Below, one piece after another: positions 21,918 to 33,670 of a DNA stretch of 64,000 bases; position 1 is the first letter of the stretch; the number at the start of each line of letters is the position of its first letter. The notes beneath the pieces were generated by a model. The model made no database searches. It saw nothing but the letters and a program-made list of their open reading frames with translations, and had not been told where the DNA came from. Source of the DNA: Cristatella mucedo (Eukaryota; Bryozoa; Phylactolaemata; Cristatellidae); NCBI GenBank assembly GCA_009760855.2, contig WPIO01000030.1, positions 3,879,501 to 3,943,500 of the forward strand, written 5' to 3'. A program made the position numbers and the translations under genes.

Positions 21918-24038
21918 CTGCAACCACATATGAAAAGGTTAGGCAATGTCAAGAGCATCGAAGAGGTACTGTACATGCATGGCAGCACACCGTGTAATTT
22001 AGATTCAGCTGTTAAAAACCTAACACAGCCAAAATATGTCTAATAAATTGGGTGCAATTATTAAAAAGTAGGTAAGGTTATGCCGATCCGGAGTTGTTTA
22101 GTGCCAGTATAGTCTACAGCTTTCTCCATTGCTAAACTAAAGAACTGAATTCGGGTCTCCGAAATCAAAGACCTCTCTTTTTACCAATTGCCTTATTCAA
22201 ATGATCAGCTTTACTCAAGCAGTGTCACAGCATAGCTAATTTTGTCCTTTAAGATCAACAGCACTAAAAGACCATAGACAAAGGGACTGATTATCACAAA
22301 TTAACTTCGTGATGATCGTAATGTTACACGACAACGGACAAAATGTTTTAAAGGTGCTCCCTGAGCCAACTATCAAGACTGCATACTAGTGACACAAGGC
22401 ACAATCAACAGCAACGTTAAGTATACCAAATCGCAACTAGCAATAGCACGTTGCCATTTATTAGGATTCTGAAGCATTAAAACGATTCCCTGACGGTACG
22501 AAAAATGGTACAACTATTTTATTAGAATCTCTGTGCTCACGAGTCTAGACTAAAGAGAGACTAACTGAAATATGACTATCTCTAAATACCACCAAGAGAG
22601 TCATTCACACTAGACTTGCAGCCACATTGCCAAGCTGAACAGCTACCCCCCACCCCCCCCCCGATGAAGTTGCACACTAAAACAATAAGGATCTGAACGA
22701 ACGGAGGGCAAACTGCTTCCATTGCCACTTTCCTTCAACAAAAGAAAAGTAAGTGCTGTTGATCGTGGGAGCCTAACTGTATAGCCGCCAGCACTGGGGG
22801 AGCTGCAATACAAGTTATCCACGATCGGCAAATACTCCACTACTTACATAACAATATTGTCTGCTAAGAAGCTTTTCTAAATGAGTTTCAGCTGTTGAAG
22901 GGAAGCCTAATCCTTAATAAGCACATGCAGAAATAGCGTGAACGCCTGTCACATACTAAGAATTTCTGCTGCTGCAGAAGAATGCGATGTCTAGTATTCC
23001 CATAGAAAGACAAATAACCTCCTTGCAATTTTGTAAGTATCCGGGCATCTTAAAACGTTTTTAACTCACTAAGGTAAAAAATAAAGTATATTAGCCAAGG
23101 TTTTTAAGGCTTAATGACTAGATTTCCTATTTGCATAATGGCAATAGCTGGTACTGCCCACTGGTAACACACTAGACTTGCTGGTATGTCCACCATGCAC
23201 ATAAAAGAAACTGCACTGCTCATGCTCTATTAGCTGTACTAGTCCAGACCAGATGTACCTACACAGGCTAACTAAATTTTTGCTGAACAGTCAGCCCGGT
23301 ATACAAAGCACTAAACGCCCCAAGGGGAATTATCATAGAGCTAGAAAGAAAGATATGATCATGTCACGATCGGCAGTTCAACTAACGACCTCCAACATCA
23401 CAGGCTTAGAGTAATAGCAACTCACCCATTTTGGCCAAGTAGATGTCAAAACCTTACAAGCCACATAGCAGACTATTCGATCTTTCTCAAAGCTAATTAA
23501 TTGCAAATTCTCCAGCTGTCGATCAGGTAACACAGGATGCCACTGCCTGGCTTACACACGTAGTCAAGCTCATAAGTGTTTGTGCACGCAGAACAAACCA
23601 TTCCTAGTCATGCTTAGCTTTGCTCATTCATACAACCGAGGGTAGGGCCCATGAGACTTGCAAACAGCAGTAAAGAACGACTTTTGAGGTTGAATTTAAA
23701 GTTAAGTGGCAATTTGTAACTAAATAGGGTCATTTTAATCTGCAATCGACATGCTAGCAAATAGACTGATAAGGAGCTTGGATCTGTGGTTGTGCTTGTC
23801 TTCAAGTATTAAGAGATTACAGAAGCAAATTCAGCATTACCCAGCGCATAATGCAGCAACAAAATAACAGCAAAACGCTTATTTTTAGTTTGAAAGCCAC
23901 TATCGATACAGCGAAAGGTAGAATAGCACCGGAGATATAAACTATAAATGTTCTTCAGTTTTCCCCCAAGTAATTATGAAAATCACAACTTTTTCATTAT
24001 TGTTCACAAAACGCCATCCTGAACACGGCTGCATCGAG

Positions 24039-24740
24039 AATAATAATAACAACAACAATAATAATACACTTGATAAAGCACCCTGAGAGAACTCAATCTC
24101 TTTCTTGGCACTTTACATTTGCTGCACAGGAAACGCGATCGATTGGCGAGTGGTAACATGCTTGATAAACAACATGAATAATATGGTTAGGGATGACATT
24201 CACAGGGTCAGAATGCACAAGCACATAAAGAACGAATCACAGGGACCCACTAAATGCTGTCCTAAATAAGTACTTTTTTAGTCTTGTTTTAAGTCCGGTC
24301 AAGTCAGGGGATGTTGTGATGCAAGTCACGAGTGAGTTCCAGGCTTTGGGATCATAGGAACTAAATGTACGGTCTCAAAAGGGTTTGAGGTTTGTACGAG
24401 GTATTGGTAAAATGTTAGATTCCGAGAAGCGGGTGGTATGATGCCTGGCCTGGTGGGGGAGTAGATCTGATGGATAGGCTCGAGCCAAAGAATGAAGGGG
24501 CCTAAAAATGAGCGACAAAACCTTGAAGTCGATCCGTTGCTTGACTGGTAGCCAGTGCAGGTCGGCGAGAAGTGGTGAGATGTGGCAATCGCTCACGACA
24601 GACAAGCCTAGTTGCACAGTTTTGCAACAGCTGTAATCGCCTGATTTCACATGCCGGTAGGTCAGCAAGCAGTGACTTACAGAAGTCAAGACGGTATGTT
24701 ACAAATGCACGGACCAACTTAGATGTGGTATCCTTATCTG
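24039..24740 (-). pseudogene. LINE-A copy (outer, 3' portion), interrupted by a nested LINE-A
   Basis: From the tail (AAT/AAC repeats, AAAGCACCCTGAGAG) through the 3' UTR to ORF2. Reverse-strand translations include RLDFCKSLLADLPACEIRRL, CHISPLLADLHWLPVKQRID and SLARAYPSDLLPHQARH. The element stops at TATCCTTATCTG and resumes at 25868 with ATCTGAACAAGCCCG, so the intervening + strand DNA was inserted later. Confidence 0.85.
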
Positions 24741-25870
24741 TTCTTAGGAAGTCTTGGGAATCATAGGAAGTTCATATCCCAATCAAAGAAGACAAGTCCT
24801 TTGGACCCTATTCCCGCTTTCCTGCTCGTACGTTGCAATTATTTGATGCTGCCATGCATAAGCATGTATGGATGACATCCACACATGGATGGCAGCAAAT
24901 TTTCTAAAACTAAACGGTGATAAAACTAACTTACTAGTTATGGGCAAACCCAGTGTGATAGAGAAATTGGAAAGGCTGAATCTCAAAATTGGCTCTGCCA
25001 GCATATCACCTGTTGAATCAACTCGAAATCTTGGTGTCATGTTCCAAAGCGACCTCTCGTTAGACGACCACATCAGCTCCACAGTCAAGTCTGCCTACTT
25101 TCAGCTACATAACATTGCTAAAATTCGGTCTTGTTTAGATAAGGATACAACGTCTAAGTTGGTTCATGCATTTGTGACATCCCGTCTTGACTTCTGTAAC
25201 TCACTGCTTGCTGGGCTAACAGCCTGTGCAATCAGGCGATTACAGCTGGTGCAAAACTCCGCAGCTAGGCTTGTCTGTTGCAAGCTACGCAGTTGCCACA
25301 TCATACCACTTCTCACCGACCTGCACTGGCTACCAGCAAAGGATCGACTCCGAGGTTTTGTTGCTCGCTTTTGGGTCACTTCATCCTTTGGCTCCAGCCT
25401 ATCTCTCAGATCTACTCCCCACCAGGCCAAGCATCGTACCACCCGCTTTTCGGAATCCAATAGTTTACCAATACCTCGTAAAAACCTCAAATCCTTAGGA
25501 GACCGTGCATTTAGTTCGTATGCTCCCAAAGCCTGGAACTCCCTCCCGACTTGCGTCAGAACATCCCCTGACTTGACCACATTTAAAAAGAATTTAAAAA
25601 CACCTATTTAGGACAGCATTTAGTGGGCCCCTGTGATTCGTCCTTGATGTGCTTATGCGTGCTGACACTGTGCATGCTGCCAGAAACCACATTTGCATGC
25701 TGACCCTGTGCATGTTAACCATGTTATTCATGTTGTTTATCAAGCATGATATTACTCACCATTCAATCGCGCTTCCCTTAGCAGCAAATCTAAAGCGCCT
25801 AGAAAGAGACTGAGTTCTCTGAGGGCGCTTTATCAAGTGCATCATCATTATCATTATTATTATTATTATC
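24741..25870 (+). pseudogene. LINE-A copy nested in the outer copy; 247-residue open frame
   Basis: A frame from 24868 to 25611 reads MDDIHTWMAANFLKLNGDKT, then DLSLDDHISSTVKSAYFQLH, RLDFCNSLLAGL, CHIIPLLTDLHWLPA and ends LTTFKKNLKTPI. This is the post-polymerase thumb and C-terminal part of an L2/CR1-like ORF2. It is followed by the 3' UTR and the tail with (ATT)n at 25800-25870. The first 115 bases after the insertion point do not align obviously with other copies. A mid-part frame shift is suggested by the loss of VKQRIDFKVL. Target-site duplication ATCTG flanks it. Confidence 0.85.
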
Positions 25871-25930
25871 ATCTGAACAAGCCCGAATTTTAGCAATGTT
25901 ATGTAGCTGAAAGGAGACAGACTTGACTGA
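25866..25930 (-). repeat. Continuation of the outer LINE-A copy
   Basis: Reverse-strand VKSVSFQLHNIAKIRACSD, the segment that precedes the part ending at 24740. Truncated at about 25930. Confidence 0.8.
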
Positions 25931-26779
25931 GAATATGTGCTTAGGAAGTAAAATGCAATGCAATATTTCACAATTTAAGGTAGCCGGCATATCAGATCAC
26001 CCTCATAAGCCAGTCAGTACTACAGACTATTCAATAAAGGCCCAACCATTCATCCTGGATATTTTTGGGGTCAGATTCTATGTTTAATATCTGTTTGTGG
26101 CAAGACAACTTGGCTTTGCAATAGCTTAACTCTGAGGAATTCATAAACTATTATTTCTTCTGTGGCAGATTTCTGATTGGAGCTCGTTTAAAGGGCATCA
26201 TTCGCATTTAGGTTTTCAAACTTAGGGAACTCGCAGGATTCGGGGGTGCATAAATACCTATAGCAGTGAGTGCAAGCTAGGCATTTGGCTAAATGCCGGC
26301 AATGTAAGCGGACATCATGAGCACCAGAAATCGTCTCATTCAGAATCTATGGTGACGTTTCGGATTGACACCGTGCATTGTGTATGATGCAGTACACTAT
26401 GAAAAATAACATTTAGGGTACCTAATAGTCAGTAAAATTTCGTCACGTTTTTTGTGTTGCTCTGTTAACGTCTAGGCAATACCCCCAAACTCGTAGCAAC
26501 CTGTATTCATTTGCTGTGCAAAGAAACCAAAAGAATAAGAACGAGATCGAAGTCGTGAAGAGCAACCCCTTACTTAGCATGCCATCATAGCTCACCAATA
26601 TTGGTAATGCACAAGGAACATCCATTTAAATCCATTTAAAAAAGCAACAGGATAAGGAAACAAAACAGCAGTCAACCCGGATGAAATAAATGAGTGTTTT
26701 TTCCACAAGACATATCCTGCTATGGACCCAATTAAGCCAATATTTTCTTTCCATCACGCAAGGTAATACTTGGTAATCT

Positions 26780-26918
26780 ACTACGTAAGGTAGGGTCTAC
26801 TCTGCCGGCCGACCAAGTCTGTCCGGCCGACACCATGGGCTTGAACCCCGAGGCATATGTGAAGCACCCGAGAAGAGATTAAGTTCTTAGGGTGCTATAG
26901 AAATTAATTACATTAGGC
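26780..26918 (+). repeat. SINE-A copy (tRNA-like head plus LINE-A-type tail)
   Basis: B box GGGCTTGAACCCCGAGGCAT, followed by ATGTGAAGCACCCGAGAAGA, GATTAAGTTCTTAGGGTGCT and ATAGAAATTAATTAC. The second half has the same hairpin plan as the LINE-A tail. Confidence 0.75.
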
Positions 26919-27629
26919 AGATACACTTCTTGCTCAAGTCGTAAAACAAACGGCTACATGCATTTGCAGGTCATTCACAACAGGATTGTAAGGCGAACTG
27001 AATTGCTTGTTATCTGCAGCAACCTATTAATCTAGACAGCTGCACCCACATGATCCATGGACAAAAAAGAAATTATTTTCCTTCTCTAAGACTGGGCGCA
27101 ACAGACGAGCGGGTGCCTTTGATCTCTATATACGGTGCTTTTGATCTCTATAATCCGATGGCCTAACTCCTAAAATCCTGGTGCAGAGAAACTAATTGCC
27201 TCAGCTTGCAAGTACTCTGCAACCACTTTACTCTGTCGGTGATGCTGACCCACAACCACTTTGTAGTGCTAATTCGGTGCATGCTACTGGCCACTACACC
27301 GAGGCAGGCCTACAATTGAGGACCCTAATATAATGCATCACTGGTGACCACTTACAGGGGCAGTCGAATGAGACCTGCTTCATAATACAAAAGACCAGAG
27401 ACGTTTGCATTCGTTATCAAGACCTAATCCAGCAATTACTGACGGCAATGCTGCACAACTAAAACAGTATGCTAAACTAGGCTTTACTGATAGCATCCGT
27501 GTTAAATTTAAATTCCCGCCATTACTAATTAACCCCAGTATCATTTGAGTATTGACAAATAAGGAAGAGCACAATTGAATATCCCGTAAAACGCTAGCAC
27601 TAATACTAAAATGTCGACAACATAGGGGC

Positions 27630-27926
27630 TTGCATTCCGATGCACAACTAACAGTGAATCAACGACTTTGGATTTCCAAAGCACTGAAGTCAACCCACAA
27701 CCCGTCAAACCAATTATCAAATAGTTGCCTATCGAACCCAAAGACATTCAGTGCAGCATATAGGACGGTCAGGAAGCAAGTCCATGGGAACCCTGAATTA
27801 GAAAACCTAGGATATAAGGACAGGGGTTTCTATGAAGACTTCCTCCAACAGATAGCTAACAAAAAGCTGTGGGAGGCTGTGGTGATATGGGCTGTGGTGA
27901 CAGGACTGGCCTACTGGATCACTTAG
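27630..27926 (+). CDS. Small open frame with C-terminal hydrophobic segment, doubtful
   Basis: Ninety-eight codons ending ENLGYKDRGFYEDFLQQIAN then KKLWEAVVIWAVVTGLAYWI. A charged stretch followed by a 17-19 residue hydrophobic end looks like a tail-anchored protein. It lies antisense within a UBE2G1 intron, shows no recognised domain, and length alone is compatible with chance. I do not recognise the product. Confidence 0.15.
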   Translation: MHSDAQLTVNQRLWISKALKSTHNPSNQLSNSCLSNPKTFSAAYRTVRKQVHGNPELENLGYKDRGFYEDFLQQIANKKLWEAVVIWAVVTGLAYWIT

Positions 27927-28294
27927 CTGGCACGACACAATGAACTATGAGATTTTGCTTGCTGTCAAGCTTTTTTTCTGTCGGCATCTTCTGTTTTCTT
28001 TAAACAAGATACAATCATGCCTCAGTGGACTAGATAAGTCAGTTAACAGTGGCATCACTGATTCGTATTGCTTAAGAGCAAAAACGAGTTTAGCTTTCAA
28101 TAGTAGATCTTATTTACTCTCAGTGTAAATGGCACATCATCTATGGTAAAATACCTTTAAAACAACTTTTACGGAATTGCTACTCAGACTCAAACTTTAA
28201 TCCCGCGAAAACTTGTGCAGTAATGCACATACGAAATCGTGACTTTCTATAAATATACTGTTGGATTTTCAGAACATGAAACATACAGTCCTAA

Positions 28295-28460
28295 TACATT
28301 TGTTGTAGTCCTCAGAGAACTTGATATCTTTCTGGGTACTTTACATTTGCTGCAAAGAAAGCATAATCGAATGGTTTGAGGTAGCATGCTCAATGACAAC
28401 AGGCATAATATGGTTAAAGGTGACATGCAAATGGTCAGCATGCAAATGACGTGAAAGCTG
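28295..28460 (-). repeat. LINE-A 3' end
   Basis: Reverse strand; GTCCTCAGAGAACTTGATAT, CTTTACATTTGCTGCAAAG, then 3' UTR pieces AATATGGTTAAAGGTGACAT and GGTCAGCATGCA. Confidence 0.8.
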
Positions 28461-29774
28461 AATTCAACATAACTGGTAAGTTTTGGCCTAAGGCCATGTT
28501 TTGAAGTCTGAAAATGCAGACCTTTAAGGTCTGCTCCGGTGGGACTAGACTTAATAAGACCAATAAACAAATCTGATATATCTTTCGATTATTCGGCATC
28601 CTATCCTTCTGCCCACTGACTCACCCAAAATGCTTGCCAATGAATTACTAGTGTCCTGAACTTCTGCATCTTGTCAGGCCCATGCGTAATTAGGCAATTG
28701 TTAGTGGCTTATAAATCGGTTTTGGCATTCAACAGTTGTGGGGTCAGAAGCCACTCAGAAACTTTTGTGCAATCTCGACTGGAAGCTCAACTTCGAATCT
28801 CTTGTTAACAGCCCTACAGTTTCCCAGCATTGCAGCCAAGAGGAACGCCGAGATCGCTTGCTGACAGTACAGCTAGCACACACTGATTACCAGACAACTC
28901 CCAAGTTAGATCAATGCAGCTAGCCTCCCTTACGATGGTGGTTTGCCTACAAATTCTGGACTCCAGATACACTTCAATAGTCTATTCTATTGCTAAGCAT
29001 CTTCTATGGTTTTTAGTCGCTCAGCAACTTTTATTTCAGAGCTACCGATTCTTGAAAGACCACAATTTCGTTCAATATAGCACTCAGTTGGGTAAGAGTT
29101 CGGATAAGACTTTTGTTTGGACAATTCACTTAGGACTTATGAGGAGGAGACCTGCATGAATGGCAAAACTCACTATCTAAGACGTTTGCTGTAAGAACTA
29201 ACCGAACTAAGAACTAACTTTCACACCTAGGCTGATGATGCAACTTCTCCGGGGCTGCCAATGGGTCTAGGATTTGGCAGCGGCTTAAATACTAGGTTAG
29301 AACCACACAGCTACACAAATCATGTCAGCCATTTTGCTTCACACAAGTTTGAGCTGCCATCAGAAGGAACTGAGTTATCTTAGGCTTCAAATAAGGTAGA
29401 TTGCACTTAGACACAACAATCCAAGAAAACAATAAAAAGAATGGCTTCATCCTCTATCACATGAGTTCCGCATTTAAGAAACCCTGTAGGCAGGCAGTTC
29501 ACATGAACGAGGGAGTGTCAGAAGCACATTTGCATGGCATACAGGACACTACAGTGGAATGACTAGTGAGACACACACAAATAATCATGAGCAAGTTAGA
29601 TAAAAGGCTGCCTTACAATGTGCCTTTTAAGTTAAACAACATCAAACAGTACTAAGGAGACCTCAATTCTGCTCGGGAGCTTGCATTTTGGTCACTCCAG
29701 CCACAGCACACAGTAAATACTTTATATAGCAGGATTGGCTTGCCTACTGCATTCCATCGATTGATGAGAATTAA

Positions 29775-29940
29775 AGGTCAGCTGATTTAATAGCCTTATT
29801 TTACATCGCAGCAGAAGAGCCTTGACGGCTATCACTAACACTTGCTGTTGGCAATAAAGGACCTCCACTGCAAGACTTGAACCTAAGACCTAGGCCGTGA
29901 AGACTCAGCACCTTACCCAGCGCTAAGACCCAAGGGCGAT
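29775..29940 (-). repeat. SINE-B copy
   Basis: Reverse strand; head with GGTAAGGTGCTGAG and GGTTCAAGTCTTGC, then TTTATTGCCAACAGC, AGCCGTCAAGGCTCTTCTGC and AATCAGCT. Confidence 0.75.
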
Positions 29941-30186
29941 TTATATTACAACAAGGCTAACTAGGAGTTACTATGGAAAAATATGCTCACAAAAAAAACA
30001 GCATGGACATCGATCTGCATGTGCAACTGCACTACCCATAACATCACTAGCAAACTAGGTGTGCCATTTCAATAGGGTCCATGAAGAACTCACGAATTGC
30101 TTTGCTAGGCACACCAGATATTGCAATGCCATCAACATGCGAACCACCGTATACAGAAAAAAGGGTAGCAGGCGAGGAAGACTTAC

Positions 30187-30284
30187 TATTGGGATGCCAC
30201 ATTTCACTAACAAATGTCATCTTGGGTGGACTGTTTGGATACTCCTTGGGGAAAATCAGACGAGCTTTGAAGTAACCTCCTTCA
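30187..30284 (-). CDS. UBE2G1: UBE2G1-type E2, middle coding exon
   Basis: A 98-base exon between acceptor CTTTCAG and donor AATA|GTAAGT (reverse strand). It completes a split Tyr codon and reads EGGYFKARLIFPKEYPNSPP then KMTFVSEMWHPN. E-G-G-x-F-K-A-x-(L)-x-F-P-x-x-Y-P-x-x-P-P is the E2 core, and HPN is the universal motif beside the active site. Phase 2 in and phase 1 out fit both neighbours exactly. The intron after it is about 8.3 kb and holds SINE and LINE fragments. FVSEMWHPN differs slightly from the commoner F(I/V)TE(I)WHPN. Confidence 0.95.
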
Positions 30285-30657
30285 CTGAAAGCATAACACC
30301 GATAACAATTGCCAGCAGCACTTACTAAAATCATTGCCACTAGTAAAGCAAAGAAGATTCCACTGCATGTAGATACTGAGTAAAACAGGCGAATCACAAT
30401 GCAAAAGTACAAGGAACCGACGATGAACGTACACAAAAACGTCCCATAGACCTTGCATAAATATGCAGATCCATAACTTCGACGGCCCGTTCGGTAGTAA
30501 CCTCCAGAGCCAGCTGCTTATAAGCATAGCAGCAACATGTCTCACCAAGGATTAATTGGTATGACTTGAACCTCTGGCATTGAAAGGTTTGTGAAATAAA
30601 CACTCGATGATAACAGAACCGTAATTTTTCTCGTAGTATTATCCTTTTGTGGTAAAA

Positions 30658-30800
30658 CAAATATAACTCATTTGTATAGCACCCTAAGAGAAATTAATCT
30701 CTATTCAGGTGCTTCACGTGTGCCATGGGGATCAACCTCACGACATAAGCCAGACTTTGATCGGGGTGAGTACAATAACCAACCACTTGGCCAACAACAG
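30658..30800 (-). repeat. SINE-A copy
   Basis: Reverse strand; tail with CACCTGAATAGAGATTAATT and GGGTGCTATACAAATGAGTT, head with GTTGATCCCCATGGCAC. Lies in the UBE2G1 intron between the second and third recognised exons. Confidence 0.75.
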
Positions 30801-31639
30801 TCTCAGTTCGGCTAATTGCCTGTTCATTTGCTGTTCTCTTCATACCTTGGTCAAGAAGTATAAACACACTGCATTTATATCTTAAAACCCGACTCCAATC
30901 AGTGCCTGACAAGACAGTATGGTCAGGCATACATCAAGTCAGGCACAGCCCGATGGGTAAATGCCATAAAGATGAAAGAGATTTTCTTCTGCAAATTCAG
31001 CTACAGTCTTGCAGCTTTGATACCTTGCCGTAGGAAGCCGATCTTTGCACACTCGGGAATTCTTATCAACGGCAAGCTGTGGGCTGACTGAGAATGTGGC
31101 CAGGCAAATTAGGGTCACTGGGGTAGGAGAAGGAATTGGGTGTTATAAGCCATACTTGGTCCTAGCATGCAATAATTAGTCAAGATCTACTTGGTTAGTC
31201 TACCAAAAGATGAAACCTTTCCCATCAGCAATTTATCATTTTTTTGTGTGTGGAAGGGGCCAAGCAACTGGTATCTTGCTAGCGCAGTACGGCTAACTAT
31301 CGTTAAGTAGTCCTCAGTGGTTGGCGGCACATTTGCCCAACATCCATTCACCAGGTGGTAGAATGCCTTTACATCATTGACCACACTTATTCAAGCAAAC
31401 TCCTTGCTTTAATTCGTGTAACCTCGGAAGATATCAAAATAGACGGTTAGGATATCAAAAGACGAATTCTAAAACAGTAAGCAATGTCATTTGAGTCTTA
31501 GTGCCGGCACTCACAGAACGATCATCTGTCTAAAGATGTCATCTGCTAAGGTTCAGTTGGTTTTTCACAGTATGTATGTCAATGACCAACGGTCAGACTG
31601 GTGAGCCTTTAAAGAATGTGGTGCTCCTTACATCCGCTT

Positions 31640-32640
31640 TAGGTCGATTTCTTTTCAGAATTTAAACTCTTGCTTCTTGCAACTCTTGATCCTATTGCCA
31701 AGAACTCTAACGGCTTTTATTTTCATGCACATGACAAACTAATGTAATGGGCTCTACCTACCTTCCAGGACATAGAACTATTAGCTGCCTTGCAGCATAA
31801 ATTGGTGACATCCAAATTAGGATGGCAAAAAAACTTTCTCAAACCAAATTATAGTAAATCAAACTTCCTAATTGTGGGTTAACCTAGTGTTGCTCAAAAC
31901 TGGAAAGGCTAACCTACAAAATAGGCTCGCCCTGCATATCCCCTAAAGTATCTGCACAAAGCTTCGACCCTAGTTTAAAATCACCATTTAATACATGACT
32001 ACATCAGCTCCCTTAAGTTTGCGTACTATTAACTAGGTAAAGATTATAAAATTTGGACTTCTAAGCTGAGAATATACTACATTAGACTTCTGCAATTCAC
32101 GACTTGCAGGTGATCCTGCCAAATGCAAGATGATGCTCACAGGGAGAGAATAACTCTGCAGCTAGGCTTGTCTGTCTATAACGTCGAAACTGCCACATTA
32201 CAGCAATTCTCACCGACCTGTTTTGACTATCTATCCAGTAGCATTTCGACTTTAAGGTACAGCAACTCACCTTTAAGTCTATTTCTTCTCTTTCTCCGGA
32301 TTATCCATAAGATATACATCTTAATTAGGGTTTACATAGCACCCCATATTCTTATTCTCCTTTCCTAAGTCTTCAGGTTGTACCTCGTACGAACCTCAAA
32401 TCCTTTGGATACAGTGCCTTTAGTTGCCGACTCCCAAAGCCAGAAAGCTCTTATCTATTGACGCCAGCCATGCAATTCGCTGACTTAGATATTTAAAAGG
32501 AAGCTAAAACCTCACTTGTTATTGTCCTTTATTGGCTTACGCATACTGAAATTGTGCTTGTGCATGCTATCACTAACAAATTAGCAAGCTTCCTTATATG
32601 CACATGTAAAGCATCTAGAGAGATATTTAGTTATTATTTC
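31640..32640 (+). pseudogene. Ancient degenerate LINE-A copy
   Basis: Heavily decayed but collinear: IAKNSNGFYFHAHD-like sequence at 31690 (relative of IAKHNLGFHFYEDD), GGATGGCAAAAAAACTTTCT at 31822 (relative of WMAANFLK), CTGCAGCTAGGCTTGTCTGT at 32157, TCTCACCGACCTG at 32208, CGTACGAACCTCAAATCCTT at 32387, and a tail GTAAAGCATCTAGAGAG at 32604. No frame survives. Confidence 0.75.
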
Positions 32641-32745
32641 ATAAGAACTTGTCTTGACCTGAAGACTTGCGACTTCATAGAACCGGAAAAACTTTGAGTC
32701 CGGTGACCACAACTTGGTTACCTGGTCACATGCAGGCATACTTAC

Positions 32746-32848
32746 TATATTGTGTCAGGTGGGCCATAGATCATAACTTCCCACTTGAATATATCACTGT
32801 CATCTATAAGCCCAGCCGAGAATCCTTCAGTGGCACTTTTGTTTAGCT
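32746..32848 (-). CDS. UBE2G1: UBE2G1-type E2, first recognisable coding exon
   Basis: On the reverse strand the frame reads LNKSATEGFSAGLIDDSDIF then KWEVMIYGPPDTI, ending in a split Tyr codon at donor ATATA|GTAAGT. LNKxxxEGFSAGLIDDxDxxxWEVxIxGPPDTxYEGG is diagnostic for UBE2G1. The preferred start is acceptor AATTTTAG at 32849-32850, which would supply the second part of a split Glu codon (LAELNK in relatives). An upstream acceptor TTCTCAG near 32872 is possible but adds a non-conserved EILALIL segment. The N-terminal exon of about 15-20 residues was not found upstream within this window. Confidence 0.9.
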
Positions 32849-32997
32849 CTAAAATTAAAGCCAAAATTTCCCTGAGAACAAAATCCTCATTGCAAGGCAT
32901 GTCAAACAATACCAATTAAGCAGGCGATCTCGTTGTATTTGCTTATATTTATAAATAAGCAATACCTGCCCATTTAAAGCTTTAATTCGGAAGTAAA

Positions 32998-33140
32998 ATA
33001 ATTCATTTATATAACGCCCCAAGAGAACTTAATCTCTATTCAGGCGCTTCACATATGCCTCGGGGCTCGATCCCACGAGCTCAGTCAGACCTTGGTCGGG
33101 CGAGCACCTTTACCACTAGACCAAACCAGCTCGGCAAGCC
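32998..33140 (-). repeat. SINE-A copy, well preserved
   Basis: Reverse strand; head GTAAAGGTGCTCGCCC (A box) and GTGGGATCGAGCCCCGAG (B box), then ATGTGAAGCGCCTGAATAGA, GATTAAGTTCTCTTGGGGCG and TTATATAAATGAATTA. Confidence 0.85.
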
Positions 33141-33504
33141 ACAAAATAGAAAGAAGTCCCATACATGCAGCAAAAAGATCACTTGCCTAAATGAGTGAAG
33201 TAGCTCGTGAGGTTAACGAGGTCTTTGGTTCAACTGCTGAGGATTAGACAACAGACTTGTACTTTCGAGCACTATATCTCTCACGAGTTGAGTAAACATG
33301 TGTCCAGCTGTCAGTAGCAGTGCAGCTGTCACTAGCGCACGACCTCTCACAGGCAGTGAATGGCTTCTACCTATGGTAACCATACTTTAGCTGCATACGG
33401 GTTGCATAAGCTCTAGTCCAAAGCATTCTACTCATGACATTGACAGTTGAGAACTAGAGCATTGGCCCTATTACATGCATGCAGCCAATGCTGAGTGGAG
33501 CCAG

Positions 33505-33670
33505 CTACACTAGGTCATAGCCCAAGTACAATTTGCTAGTACTTTCCCACCCAGGTTTAAGTCTTGCAGCAGGCAATCGTTTATTGCCTACTGCAAGCCT
33601 GTGAGGGAGGGGTGACAGCAGCTAAGGCTCTTCTGCTGCTATACAAGTAAGACTGTTTGATCAGTCTGCA
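33505..33670 (+). repeat. SINE-B copy, diverged head
   Basis: CAGGTTTAAGTCTTGCAGCA, GTTTATTGCCTACTGCAAGC, AGCAGCTAAGGCTCTTCTGC and AAGACTGTTTGATCAGTCT. Confidence 0.7.

Larger units (their letters stand above)
21918..30186 (-). other. UBE2G1 intron, 8.3 kb
   Basis: Bounded by the matching donor and acceptor of the flanking exons. Contains the nested LINE-A pair (24.04-25.93 kb), a SINE-A (26.79 kb), a LINE-A 3' end (28.3 kb) and a SINE-B (29.78 kb). The remainder is unique-looking sequence with no exon I can recognise. Confidence 0.8.

Noticed and set aside
24039-25870. Twin-priming inversion of a single LINE
   Set aside because: Both the inverted and direct parts have complete 3' tails, and the outer copy continues beyond the insertion, so two separate insertions fit better.
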